Assembly: GCF_041200025.1 (NCBI RefSeq)
Contig: NZ_CP165628.1
Coordinates: 2,914,001 to 2,978,000 of the forward strand
DNA length: 64,000 nucleotides
Reading direction: 5' to 3'
Source of the DNA: Rouxiella sp. WC2420
GTDB taxonomy: Bacteria > Pseudomonadota > Gammaproteobacteria > Enterobacterales > Enterobacteriaceae
Within the stretch, counting starts at the first letter, position 1. Each line of letters opens with the position of its first letter. Shown here piece by piece: positions 55,707 through 64,000 of this stretch. The notes beneath the pieces are model-generated. The model was given only the letters and a program-made list of their open reading frames with translations. It was not told where the DNA came from and did no database searches. The position numbers and the translations under genes were made by a program.

Positions 55707-57008
55707 CTATTGTTGAGCGTTTTGCTGCTTATCCGGGTTCTTACGTTCAACGGTCGAAACTGTTTTGCGCAACTCCTTCACCTGGCTGGCTTTCACCCCA
55801 GACGCATTATTACCCCAGCTACTGCGAATAAACGTTGACAGATCTGCGACCTGCTGATCGTCAAGACGCCAGCCGAAGTCAGGCATCGTTAAACCGGTTA
55901 CCGCTTTTTGCGTCACCGCCGCTTTGCCCCCGCGCAATATAATGCTGATCAACGATGATGGATCGTCGCCCAACAAGGCTGAGTTGTGCGCCAGCGCCGG
56001 GAAGGTTTTGCTGTAGCCTTGGCCATCAGTGCGGTGGCAGGCGGCGCAGTTATCCATATAAACCTGAGCACCGGGCATGCTCATGTCACCTTTAACCAAC
56101 GCGGCCTGAGTACTGTCATCATCTTTGGGTGCCACAGCCTGAGGGTCGGAAGACTTGATGCTTTTAAGGTAAACCGCTATTGCATTCACATCTTCATCGC
56201 TAAGATGTTGAGTGCTGTGCTCGATGACGTCTGTCATCGACCCGAAAGCGGCACTGTGAGTCGTCCAGCCTGACTGCAAGAAGCTGACAATATCCTTTTG
56301 CGACCAACTGCCAATCCCTTCTTTGACATTACCCGTGAGATCCGGGGCGTGCCAGCCTTCCAGCGTTCCGCCGGTCAGGAAAGCGGCATCCTTCTGATCC
56401 AAGGCTTTTTCCTGGAAACCAATACCACGAGGTGTATGACAAGTACCGCAATGTTCCAGCCCTTGTATAAGGTAAGCGCCACGGTTCCACTGCGCGCTTT
56501 GGGTACTGTCCGGCTTATATTGCTGTTTGTCATGGAATGCCAGATTCCAAAAAATCAGCGGCCAGCGCATGTTCAGTGGCCACGGAATATCGCTGTCGCG
56601 GTTGGTTTGATTGACCGCAGGCACTTCATTCATGAAATAGTCGTACAGCGCATGCATATCCTCATCGCTGATCTTGGAAAATGAGGTGTAAGGCATGGCC
56701 GGATAGAGATGATGGCCGTCTTTCGCCACACCGCCACGCACCGCTTTCGCAAAATCGTCATAGGTGTAATCCCCAATGCCGCTCTGTTTGTCAGGCGTGA
56801 TGTTAGTGGAGTAAATAGCCCCTATCGGGGTGAGCATTTTCAGTCCACCGGCAAAATCAGCGCCGCCCGCTGCGGTGTGGCAAGCCGCACAGTCGCCGGC
56901 CTGAGCCAGATAATGCCCTTTACTTATCGAAGAATCGGCTGCAGTTGCAGACGCTGACGCCAGGCCAGCAAACAGCAAGGAAGCTAACAATCCAGAATGC
57001 TTGATCAT
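55707..57008 (-). CDS. Triple-haem cytochrome c subunit of gluconate 2-dehydrogenase-type complex
   Basis: The 433-residue protein has a Sec signal (MIKHSGLLASLLFAGLASASATAAD) and three haem motifs: CAACH (about 41), CGTCH (about 187) and CAACH (about 323). It resembles the complex 1 cytochrome throughout (AGDCAACHTAAGG, YSTNITPDK, YPAMPYTSFSKI) but ends in a polar, Gln/Asn-rich tail without the C-terminal membrane helix, so its anchoring differs. It passes electrons from gluconate oxidation to quinone. Confidence 0.92.
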   Translation of the reverse strand: MIKHSGLLASLLFAGLASASATAADSSISKGHYLAQAGDCAACHTAAGGADFAGGLKMLTPIGAIYSTNITPDKQSGIGDYTYDDFAKAVRGGVAKDGHHLYPAMPYTSFSKISDEDMHALYDYFMNEVPAVNQTNRDSDIPWPLNMRWPLIFWNLAFHDKQQYKPDSTQSAQWNRGAYLIQGLEHCGTCHTPRGIGFQEKALDQKDAAFLTGGTLEGWHAPDLTGNVKEGIGSWSQKDIVSFLQSGWTTHSAAFGSMTDVIEHSTQHLSDEDVNAIAVYLKSIKSSDPQAVAPKDDDSTQAALVKGDMSMPGAQVYMDNCAACHRTDGQGYSKTFPALAHNSALLGDDPSSLISIILRGGKAAVTQKAVTGLTMPDFGWRLDDQQVADLSTFIRSSWGNNASGVKASQVKELRKTVSTVERKNPDKQQNAQQ

Positions 57009-57023
57009 GTTTTCTCTTCCCTG

Positions 57024-58802
57024 TTAAGCCTGAACCAGCGGTCCGGGATTCCCCAGATACTGTGTACGAATCGCATTGGCTGCAAACAGTGCTGTGGCCC
57101 CCACGATCCCGGTCGGGTTATAGGCCAGGTTCTGTGGGAAACAACAGGCTCCCAGCACAAACACGTTTGGCACATCCCAGCTTTGCAGGTACTTATTGAC
57201 CACGCTATTTTTCGGGTTGTCGCCCATGATGGCGCCACCGGTGGTGTGCGTGGACTGATAAGGGCGCACATCGTAATGTGCATTCATTCCCATAAAGCCA
57301 ACATCGTAGTGATCCGGCGCCATGGCTTTAACGATCCCTTCGGCTTTCTCTTTGATAAAGTTGGTCATCTTCAGTTCGTTCTGCTGCCAGTCGAACGTCA
57401 TGCGCAGCAGAGGCTGGCCGTGCACATCGCGATAAGTGGGATCGAGATCGAGATAACACTGCTTGTAAGGCATGACTGAACCGGACGATCCGACACCCAT
57501 GTTGTGCAAATAGTTGTCTTTAATCGCCGATTTCCAGCCCGAGCCCCAACGAGGCGCGCTACTTGGCGTACTCATTTGCTGAATTGGGCGACCGCCGGTC
57601 GTGGTGGCAGAAATAGTTGCCCCGCCGACAAAGCCCAGGCTGCCGTGGTCAAAGTTTTCCGAGTTAAAATCATCCATGAACACGCCAGTTGCGCCAGTTG
57701 CCGCAAACGGGTTGAAGATTTTCTGTTTATTAAAGAAGAGCTTAATTCCACCGTTCATCTGATAGGCATAGTTTTTTCCTACCACCCCTTCACCGGTTAG
57801 CGGATCGTAAGGCTTGCCGATTTTTGACAGCAGCAGCAGGCGGACGTTATTCAGTTGGAAAGTACTCAGCACTACGATGGATGCGGGCTGTTCAATTTCC
57901 TGTCCTTGCGCATCAATATAAGTCACGCCAGTGGCTTTTTTACCTGTGGAGTCAGTATTGACGCGGATTACCTGGGCCTGAGTGCGCAGTTCAAAATTCT
58001 TGTGCTGATAAAGTGCCGGTAGCACCGTAGTTTGCGGAGAAGCTTTGGAGTAGTTAAAGCAACCGAAACGTTCACAGAAACCGCAGTAGTTACAAACGCC
58101 AAGCTGCACGCCGTAAGGATTGCTGTAGGACTCGGTACAAATGGCGGCCGGCAAGGTAAACGGGTGATAACCGAGTCCTTGAGCAGCCTGCGCAAAAAGA
58201 TCGCCACCATATTGACGCTTCTGTGCTTTGGTAGGATAAGCATTTTTACGCGGCGCTTCGAATGGGTTGCCGCCCTCGATCTTCTCACCGTTAATGTTGC
58301 CAGCATTGCCCGAGGCTCCGCAGATCTTCTCGAACTTATCGAAATAGGGTTCCATTTCGGCGTAAGTGAAAGGGTAATCCTGCACTGTCATATCTGGCGG
58401 AATAAAGGATTTGCCATAACGTTCAGTAACCGTGCTGCGCATTTTAAGATCCGCCTCTAAAGGCCGCCACAACATCCCATTCCAGTGCACGCCTGCCCCA
58501 CCTACTCCATCACCCGGCAGGAAGGAACCAAAGCGGCGATAAGGCATGGCAGTATCCGCCGTGGCATGACGGACGGTGACAGTTTCTCTTGACGCATTCT
58601 GGAAAAGCTTGAGGCGAATGCCATAGGTCAGCTCATCGGTATTACGAGGGTAGGCAAAATCAGGATAGGTATCGCGTTGTTCACCACGCTCGAGGGCGAG
58701 AATACGCAGCCCACTGTTCGCCAGTTCCATGGCCATCAGAGATCCGGTCCAGCCGAATCCAACGATCACCATATCAACGGGATCTTTTTTAATTGCTGCC
58801 AT
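57024..58802 (-). CDS. GMC flavoprotein subunit, gluconate 2-dehydrogenase type
   Basis: The 592-residue protein starts MAAIKKDPVDMVIVGFGWTGSLMAMELANSGLRILALERG (FAD motif GFGWTG) and carries the type-specific WQQNELKMTNFI, HTTGGAIMGDNP and AYNPTGIVGATALFAANAI segments of the gluconate 2-dehydrogenase flavoprotein. A Cys cluster CNYCGFCERFGC may bind Fe-S. It oxidises gluconate to 2-ketogluconate in the periplasm; the exact substrate is inferred from family. It follows the small subunit by 3 bp. Confidence 0.92.
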   Translation of the reverse strand: MAAIKKDPVDMVIVGFGWTGSLMAMELANSGLRILALERGEQRDTYPDFAYPRNTDELTYGIRLKLFQNASRETVTVRHATADTAMPYRRFGSFLPGDGVGGAGVHWNGMLWRPLEADLKMRSTVTERYGKSFIPPDMTVQDYPFTYAEMEPYFDKFEKICGASGNAGNINGEKIEGGNPFEAPRKNAYPTKAQKRQYGGDLFAQAAQGLGYHPFTLPAAICTESYSNPYGVQLGVCNYCGFCERFGCFNYSKASPQTTVLPALYQHKNFELRTQAQVIRVNTDSTGKKATGVTYIDAQGQEIEQPASIVVLSTFQLNNVRLLLLSKIGKPYDPLTGEGVVGKNYAYQMNGGIKLFFNKQKIFNPFAATGATGVFMDDFNSENFDHGSLGFVGGATISATTTGGRPIQQMSTPSSAPRWGSGWKSAIKDNYLHNMGVGSSGSVMPYKQCYLDLDPTYRDVHGQPLLRMTFDWQQNELKMTNFIKEKAEGIVKAMAPDHYDVGFMGMNAHYDVRPYQSTHTTGGAIMGDNPKNSVVNKYLQSWDVPNVFVLGACCFPQNLAYNPTGIVGATALFAANAIRTQYLGNPGPLVQA

Positions 58803-58805
58803 TTT

Positions 58806-59528
58806 TTAAACGCTCCGTTTGCCTGAAATACTCACCGGTCCCAGCGGATAAGGCTGGTTTGGAAGGTTCATTTGATCCTGGTAATCGGCGCGAGCGCCGG
58901 GGAATCCAATCATTTTCCAGGAGGCGAGCGTCTGGTTACCGCCGTGCAGCGGATCGGCGAGGTAGCCTTCCTTGGTATTTTCCAAAAGCTGCTCAAACAA
59001 CAGCTTGCCGGGCACGTTATCAAAGGTCAGTTTGCCAGCATCGAGATCGTGCAGTATTGCGTCCTGCTGCTCATGGCCAAGACTCGCAAACGGCTGCTGA
59101 AACTGCTGCTGACAGTGCTGATTAATTGCTTTGATGCCCTGCCGATAGGTTTCTCGTGGGACAAGGCTGGACTGGTAACCCAGTTCGGGAATTGCGCTGG
59201 CAAATGGCGGGTGCATGTACCACAGGTGGCCGAAGCCGTAAGGCAGCTCCATTTGTTTGTCGATAAAAACGGGTACGCCTTCACTGACGGCACCGGGGCC
59301 ATTGCTGTCAGAGGGGATCAAACGATCGCAGGCGGCCAAAATAAAGCGCCATTCATCGTTATTGAAATAGGTGGGAACGTAATGATCGGAGACGCCTTGC
59401 GACTCGGCAGCAGGGGCCGAGAGCGCCACAATACTGCTTCCTCCCGCCGCTGCGAGAGGGATAAGTGACAAGGTTTTCTGCAAGAAGCGCCTTCGGGACG
59501 GCACCTGTGTTTCTATTTTTTTTTCCAT
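58806..59528 (-). CDS. Gluconate 2-dehydrogenase subunit 3-like (Tat small subunit)
   Basis: The 240-residue protein begins with a twin-arginine signal (PSRRRFLQKTLSLIPLAAAGG) and contains the gluconate 2-dehydrogenase subunit 3 domain (EWRFILAACDRLIPSDSNGPGAVSEGVPVFIDKQMELPYG). It is the translocation and stability partner of the GMC subunit, and the first gene of the three. It is longer than the complex 1 small subunit and not obviously homologous beyond the signal, so the two complexes are different types. Confidence 0.9.
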   Translation of the reverse strand: MEKKIETQVPSRRRFLQKTLSLIPLAAAGGSSIVALSAPAAESQGVSDHYVPTYFNNDEWRFILAACDRLIPSDSNGPGAVSEGVPVFIDKQMELPYGFGHLWYMHPPFASAIPELGYQSSLVPRETYRQGIKAINQHCQQQFQQPFASLGHEQQDAILHDLDAGKLTFDNVPGKLLFEQLLENTKEGYLADPLHGGNQTLASWKMIGFPGARADYQDQMNLPNQPYPLGPVSISGKRSV

Positions 59529-60226
59529 GACGACATTTCCAATGCAAGCGTGCCGAGAGAAAGTCCAGGCACAATAGTTTCTGTTGTAATAGTTTTAATG
59601 CTAACGGTTGTGTGCCTATAAAATAGCCGTTAACACTGTTACATTAAAGTAACTTAAGAGTTAAATATGTTAATAAAAATTTCTATTATGGTTTATTTTA
59701 TGTATACAGAATGATGTTAAATCGTATCAAGAGGTTGAAAATAAATGTTATTTTCAAATAGTGCTCTTTATTCATTTTGCTTATATCTGCGGGATGCCGT
59801 GACGAAAGCTTAACTTTCGGTTAAAGCATAAAATTCAGTCGAATTTGCTGCGAGCTGCCGCTTAACGTGGATACTCGGCGAGTATTTCATGTTGATTAGG
59901 CTTAAATACATTTCAATGCCATTTTTAAATTTAAGAAGATCGGTGTGTAAAGAAATTGGGAGGAAATACAAGTTGATGCAGTAAAGTAATAGCTACGGAT
60001 GAATTGATAGGCTTTAGTAAAGAAATTAGTGGGCTATTTAAGATGCAACGAATTTGGGGGGGATATGTTTATAGCGCATTCGGTTTTAATAACAAGAATC
60101 TAAATTAAATCAGAGATTTATATTATGAGATATGCAAATATTGACCTTGATAACAGTAAAGTTTACTTATTCATTATCTGGCCAGCGCGTTTTAAAACGG
60201 CGCTGGCCACAAGAAAAATAGCTGCC
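59529..60226. other. AT-rich intergenic region
   Basis: About 700 bp without a gene. It should carry the promoter of dehydrogenase complex 2. Two small inverted repeats are visible: CGAAAG/CTTTCG (59803-59819) and ATACTC-GGC-GAGTAT (59871-59885); the second could be an operator. The right end has no clear terminator for the dioxygenase gene. Confidence 0.5.
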
Positions 60227-61207
60227 TTACTCTTTCAGGTGCTTAGGCACGGGCGGCGTGCCGTGGGTATGGAAAGTTTCGATAGTCTTTAATCCCCAGG
60301 CCTGCCCTTTCTTACGCTCAGTTTCTGTCCACACTACCGTTTGCCAGTCTGGGGCCAGAATCAGTCGAGCGCCTGAGTTTGCCAACTCGACGCGGTTACC
60401 GGCAGGCTCCCAGACATAGAGGAAAAAGGTGCCCTGAATCGCATGCTTATGCGGGCCAGTCTCAATGTGTACACCGTTTTCCAAAAAGATATCTGCAGCG
60501 CGAAGAATGTCTTCACGGGAGTCGGTAGCGTAGGTGACGTGATGCAAACGTCCGTTCCCGCCGCCGTGTTCTTCGGTGCAGGCCAAATCATAAGTTTTAT
60601 TATTAATGGTAAACCAGCAACCACCTATACGGCCATTATCCAGCTGAATCATCTCGGTAACACGCGAGCCGAGGCAGGTTTCCATAAAGTTTTTGAATTC
60701 ACCCACGTCTGAAGCGAGCAGATTAAGATGATCCAGTCGGCGCGGAGAGGCTCCACGGCCATGATAGCGCTGCGCCAGATTTTTGAGCGACGGGCGTTCA
60801 CTCGCCTCGGCCTGATAGCGCACGGTATCATAATAAATCTCAAAAACATGGCCAAAAGGATCGGAAAAGCGAAAGGCTCTACCATGCCCCTGTTCACCGT
60901 CAATCCATCCAATAACTTCATATTTACTGGCTTCAATCGCAGCTACACGGCGCATAAGTGCCGCTTCGGAAGATGCTCGATAGGCAATGTGCCCAACGCC
61001 TGTGGTGTGATGGCGCGTAAGCTTTAAAGTATGAAACTCATAGTCATCCCAGGCACGCAGCCACGCATGATTCTCATTTTGATCTGACACGGTCAGGCCA
61101 TAGACATTAACGAAGAAATCGAGGCTCTCTTCGAATTTGTCGGTAAACATCTCAACGTGAGCCAGATGCGCAATGTCAAAACAAGGTTCTGGAAGTTGGC
61201 TTGTCAT
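60227..61207 (-). CDS. Extradiol (catechol 2,3-type) dioxygenase-like VOC enzyme
   Basis: The 326-residue protein has two VOC halves. Iron ligands typical of type I extradiol dioxygenases are visible in LAHVEMFTDK (His near 17), GRLHHVTYATDS (His near 213) and NRVELANSG (Glu near 265). Such enzymes open catechol rings using Fe(II) and O2. No ring-cleavage pathway partner lies nearby, so the substrate is open. A strong hairpin terminator lies some 220 bp upstream. Confidence 0.87.
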   Translation of the reverse strand: MTSQLPEPCFDIAHLAHVEMFTDKFEESLDFFVNVYGLTVSDQNENHAWLRAWDDYEFHTLKLTRHHTTGVGHIAYRASSEAALMRRVAAIEASKYEVIGWIDGEQGHGRAFRFSDPFGHVFEIYYDTVRYQAEASERPSLKNLAQRYHGRGASPRRLDHLNLLASDVGEFKNFMETCLGSRVTEMIQLDNGRIGGCWFTINNKTYDLACTEEHGGGNGRLHHVTYATDSREDILRAADIFLENGVHIETGPHKHAIQGTFFLYVWEPAGNRVELANSGARLILAPDWQTVVWTETERKKGQAWGLKTIETFHTHGTPPVPKHLKE

Positions 61208-61799
61208 AGTGGTCTTCCTGTTTGTTATTTATGTAGGCACAAAGTTGTCATACTAATTTAGAGACAGGTTAACCGGCTGTTGCTGTGCAGGTCAGTTAGA
61301 TTAAACTGATAGAGCTATGATTTCTATTTATAACGTAATCCGACTAACATATTGATTATTTAAGATTTGTAGCCAATAAAAAACCCAGCTCAGCGATCTA
61401 ATTTTTAATTACCAAGCGTAATTATTATATAAAAAAGAAAACCCGCCTAGGCGGGTAAGTGAGACAAGAATTTAAATACACATTATGACCATAGCTGCCT
61501 AACCCATTAATTTCAAACCATCCAAATCAAATAGAGTAAAAATATACTTTAATAAATTTAATCCATTATTAAAAAGTATGACAAACCCTGCTACCAAGTC
61601 AAAATCTTATATTTCATGCGGGAATTACAAATAATTTACCATAAACATACATTCCATCTATCCTTTAAAAGAAAGCTTTAGTGCTACATTCCATAATCAA
61701 GCCCTGAAAGCTTTCATTGTCATTTTTATGGCGTGATATTACTTTTCAGAAAAAGCGGAATAATGTCATGCACAATTATTTCAATCATAGGATAACATC
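61208..61799. other. AT-rich intergenic region
   Basis: No gene. It contains one strong minus-strand terminator (61430-61456) and presumably divergent promoters for the dioxygenase and GNAT genes. Confidence 0.5.
61430..61456 (-). terminator. Palindromic terminator, minus strand
   Basis: ACCCGCC-TA-GGCGGGT (61441-61456) is a perfect palindrome; on the minus strand it is followed by TTTCTTTTTTAT. It could end transcripts from the right or attenuate the dioxygenase gene. Confidence 0.7.
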
Positions 61800-62345
61800 A
61801 TGGAATATATTGGAAAATCAGTAAAGCTATGCCTTGTTTCAATAGCGGATTATGAGTTTGTACATAGTATCAGAGTGTTACCTTCCAGCATTAAGTTTCT
61901 TAGCCAAGTCGATAATAACCCTCTGGAACAAAAACGTTGGCTTGAAAGTTATAAAGAAAGAGAAATATCTGGTAAAGAATATTACTTTCTGATTGTTAGA
62001 TTAGATACAGCAACGCCTGTTGGCACCATTAGAGCCTATAACGTTGATAATATTGAAAGTATTGCCCAGTGTGGCAGTTGGATCCTGACAGATAAAAAAA
62101 CGTTAAGCTCCGCCATTGAGAGCATTTTATTAATGTGCCAGGCGATGAATGATAAAGGAATTAAAACAGTCATTGTGGACGCACGTAAAGATAATGCTAA
62201 AGCATTAAAGTTTATAATAAAAATATCTCATCGTTTCCACAGCGAGGATGACACCAACTTATACTATGAAATTGATGTCCCCACTATGGTTCAACGATTT
62301 TATAAAGACAACTTGAAATACCTTAAGCCACAAACATCAGTGTAG
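61800..62345 (+). CDS. GNAT-family N-acetyltransferase
   Basis: The 181-residue protein resembles ribosomal-protein-type or amino-sugar GNATs: LCLVSIADYEFVHSIRVLP..., EQKRWLESYKEREISGKEYYFLIVRLDTATPVGTIRAYNVD (strand 4 region), and DARKDNAKALKFIIK near the acetyl-CoA loop. The acceptor is unknown. The usual Q/RxxGxG loop is weak, so the fold is more certain than the activity. AT-rich and isolated, with its own intergenic spaces. Confidence 0.75.
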   Translation: MEYIGKSVKLCLVSIADYEFVHSIRVLPSSIKFLSQVDNNPLEQKRWLESYKEREISGKEYYFLIVRLDTATPVGTIRAYNVDNIESIAQCGSWILTDKKTLSSAIESILLMCQAMNDKGIKTVIVDARKDNAKALKFIIKISHRFHSEDDTNLYYEIDVPTMVQRFYKDNLKYLKPQTSV

Positions 62346-62509
62346 ATTGACTTACGTTATAGTCACTAATGTATATAAATTAATTAACAGCCCTACTATT
62401 TTCTTACTTGCCCTTCTTCCAGTGCTTACGAATGTATTATTGATTAATAAGCCCCCTTAAGGGCTACATTTAGTCTTACTACATAATGGAAACATGAAAA
62501 TAATTAATG

Positions 62510-63439
62510 TTATTCCTGTAATCGCTTTTCAAGCCGGTCAATGAGTCGCCCTAATTCGCGCATATCGTCGCTATCTAATACCGGGCCGGGTTGACGTACC
62601 GCCGCGCTGCGGATAATGCCACGGCGGCGCAGAGTTTCTTTACGCAATGCCAGGCCAATGCCGAATTGAAACTCATGGCGCAACAACGGCAGATAAACGT
62701 CAAACAAATCTTCGGCTTCTTCAGGCTTACCTGCATCAAACAATGCGCAGACCTGCACCAACATTTCAGGATAGGCAAACCCGGTCATCGCCCCGTCAGC
62801 GCCACGGCGCATTTCCTGCGGTAAAAACAGGCCGCCGTTCCCGACCAGAATGCTGATACGACGCAGCTCCCTGGCAACACTTTGCGCCCTTACCTGACTT
62901 AGCTTGCGCAGACCCGGCAAGTCTTCATGCTTAAGCATGACTAACTGTGGCAACGCCTTGATAAGGCGCAGGATCACCGCGACAGAGGTGTGTACTCCGG
63001 TGGATTGTGGAAAATCTTGCAGGCAGAGGGGTACATCGCCACCGAGTTGTTCTGCTACGCTCAGATAATAATGGCTGATTTGGTCGTCAGTCTTAAGATT
63101 TGCCACCGGTGCCAGCATCACTCCGGCAGCACCTAACTCCATGGCGGTATGGCTTAACCGCTGTACGTGACGATGGGACGCATGGCTGACGCCCACCACT
63201 ACCGGTACTTTACCATTGACCCGCGCCAGCACTCGGCGCATAAACAGCAGCGACTCTTCGTCAGTCAGTTTGGGGGCTTCCCCCATCATGCCAAGGATAG
63301 TAATCCCGCTAACGCCCTGCTGTAGATAAAAATCGGTCAGGCGATCGGCGCTTTCTAAATCCAGTTCACCATTATCGCTAAAAGGGGTGGCTGAAATGAT
63401 ATAGACACCGCGTGCCTGTTCGTCGAGTTTGCTGCTCAT
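62510..63439 (-). CDS. DHDPS-family aldolase/lyase (DapA-like)
   Basis: The 309-residue protein has the DapA TIM-barrel pattern: GVYIISATPFSDNGELDLES, GVSGITILGMMGEAPKLTDEE, the catalytic Tyr region replaced by LCLQDFPQSTGV, and the Schiff-base Lys in VMLKHEDLPG. It belongs to the pyruvate- or ketoacid-lyase family; it lacks the Tyr expected in true DapA and may act on another substrate. It follows an ABC ATPase gene on the same strand, so it probably breaks down the imported compound. Confidence 0.88.
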   Translation of the reverse strand: MSSKLDEQARGVYIISATPFSDNGELDLESADRLTDFYLQQGVSGITILGMMGEAPKLTDEESLLFMRRVLARVNGKVPVVVGVSHASHRHVQRLSHTAMELGAAGVMLAPVANLKTDDQISHYYLSVAEQLGGDVPLCLQDFPQSTGVHTSVAVILRLIKALPQLVMLKHEDLPGLRKLSQVRAQSVARELRRISILVGNGGLFLPQEMRRGADGAMTGFAYPEMLVQVCALFDAGKPEEAEDLFDVYLPLLRHEFQFGIGLALRKETLRRRGIIRSAAVRQPGPVLDSDDMRELGRLIDRLEKRLQE

Positions 63440-63496
63440 AGTGATCTTCCTGAATAAACTGTTTCATTGGCCTGAAAATCAGGCTTGCGCTTGTTG

Positions 63497-64000
63497 CTAA
63501 AATATCAATGCGTCTGCCTGCTGAAATCCCCAGTCGACAGCGGTTCCCGGTATACGCTCAAGCGGCGAAATGTCCGGCGGCGCATAGGCGATAATGGTTT
63601 GTCCCATCGAGGCGATAAACAGCTTCCAATGCATCCCGCAAAAAGTCGCCACCTGAATTTCTCCCCGATAACGCTGAGCGGCGAACCGGCTCGGGCTACC
63701 GACCAGTAAATGCTCGGGACGAATGCCCAGCATGTTGCCGCCATCCTGCTGGATAAAATTACACTCCCCCAGAAACCCGGCGACAAAAGGGCTGCCCGGT
63801 TTGCGGTACAGGTCTTCGGGCGTTCCAGACGCGACAATGCTGCCGTTTTCCATAATCACGATAGTGTCCGAAAGATTCATCGCCTCCTCCTGATCGTGAG
63901 TGACAAACACCACCGTCAGCCCTAGTTCTTGATGCAATTTTTTGATTTGTAGCTGTATGGTCTGGCGCAGATTTTTGTCCAGCGCCCCCAGAGGCTCATC
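63497..64000 (-). CDS. ABC importer ATPase, C-terminal part (cut by window edge)
   Basis: The frame is open to the right edge, beginning in this window at DEPLGALDKNLR (Walker B and D-loop), followed by the H-loop THDQEEAM, then a TOBE region with NGSIVASGTPEDLYRKPGSPFVAGFLGECNF and GIRPEHL. This is the polyamine/sugar-type importer ATPase; its permeases should lie to the right. It precedes the DHDPS-like gene by 57 bp, and the two are likely cotranscribed. The visible part ends normally. Confidence 0.92.
   Translation of the reverse strand, partial: DEPLGALDKNLRQTIQLQIKKLHQELGLTVVFVTHDQEEAMNLSDTIVIMENGSIVASGTPEDLYRKPGSPFVAGFLGECNFIQQDGGNMLGIRPEHLLVGSPSRFAAQRYRGEIQVATFCGMHWKLFIASMGQTIIAYAPPDISPLERIPGTAVDWGFQQADALIF

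Overview
The window reads as a chromosome segment of a gamma-proteobacterium of the order Enterobacterales. The ycgN-ycgM-transglycosylase-ycgL-minCDE block (2.0-6.9 kb) is typical of that order. The gluconate-type periplasmic dehydrogenases and many efflux/reductase cassettes suggest a plant-, insect- or soil-associated lineage (Rahnella/Ewingella/Rouxiella/Serratia type). That genus-level guess is inference only.

Layout. 0-2 kb: the inner end of a prophage or its remnant, with the C-terminal part of a CI/LexA-like repressor, three small phage-type ORFs and a DksA/TraR zinc-finger protein. 2-6.9 kb: conserved core genes. 7-25.6 kb: accessory DNA. It starts with a fragment of an island-type ParA, then a HAD phosphatase and an AT-rich two-gene operon encoding a reverse transcriptase (YVDD box, long C-terminal extension) and a protein with a RecB/Cas4-like PD-(D/E)xK signature; this looks like a defence-associated RT system and is the most interesting item. 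After it come regulator/effector cassettes (AraC-membrane protein, TetR-MFS-EthD, TetR-MFS, HxlR-SDR, HxlR-reductases), an IS911-like element that splits an SDR gene, and an IS30-like element sitting exactly in the middle of a palindromic dispersed repeat. Copies of that repeat recur between the accessory genes.

25.6-30 kb: two aldo/keto reductases facing a LysR regulator, then a MscS channel. 30-39.8 kb: one catabolic locus, made of a GntR/FCD regulator and a TIM-barrel isomerase on the minus strand, divergent from a plus-strand run of a PotABCD-like ABC importer, a creatinase-like M24 hydrolase, a flavin reductase-domain protein and a porin. TTCGAA-centred palindromes lie between the two arms. 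It probably imports and cleaves a small amine, amino-acid derivative or guanidino compound. 40-48.2 kb: an internally deleted AraC pseudogene with an SDR, a DUF2798 protein with a LysR, a MarR-FUSC-DUF1656-HlyD efflux operon, and a MarR-SDR pair. 48.4-51 kb: a gene graveyard in which fragments of an amidohydrolase, an amino-acid permease and a malate/lactate dehydrogenase are joined end to end, followed by a thymidylate-kinase-like P-loop protein.

51-59.5 kb: two tandem membrane-bound FAD dehydrogenase complexes, each with a Tat small subunit, a GMC flavoprotein and a triple-haem cytochrome c. They would oxidise sugars, polyols or gluconate in the periplasm and pass electrons to quinone. 60-64 kb: an extradiol dioxygenase-like protein, a GNAT acetyltransferase, a DHDPS-family lyase and the C-terminal part of an ABC ATPase cut by the window edge. 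No tRNA, rRNA or CRISPR array was found.
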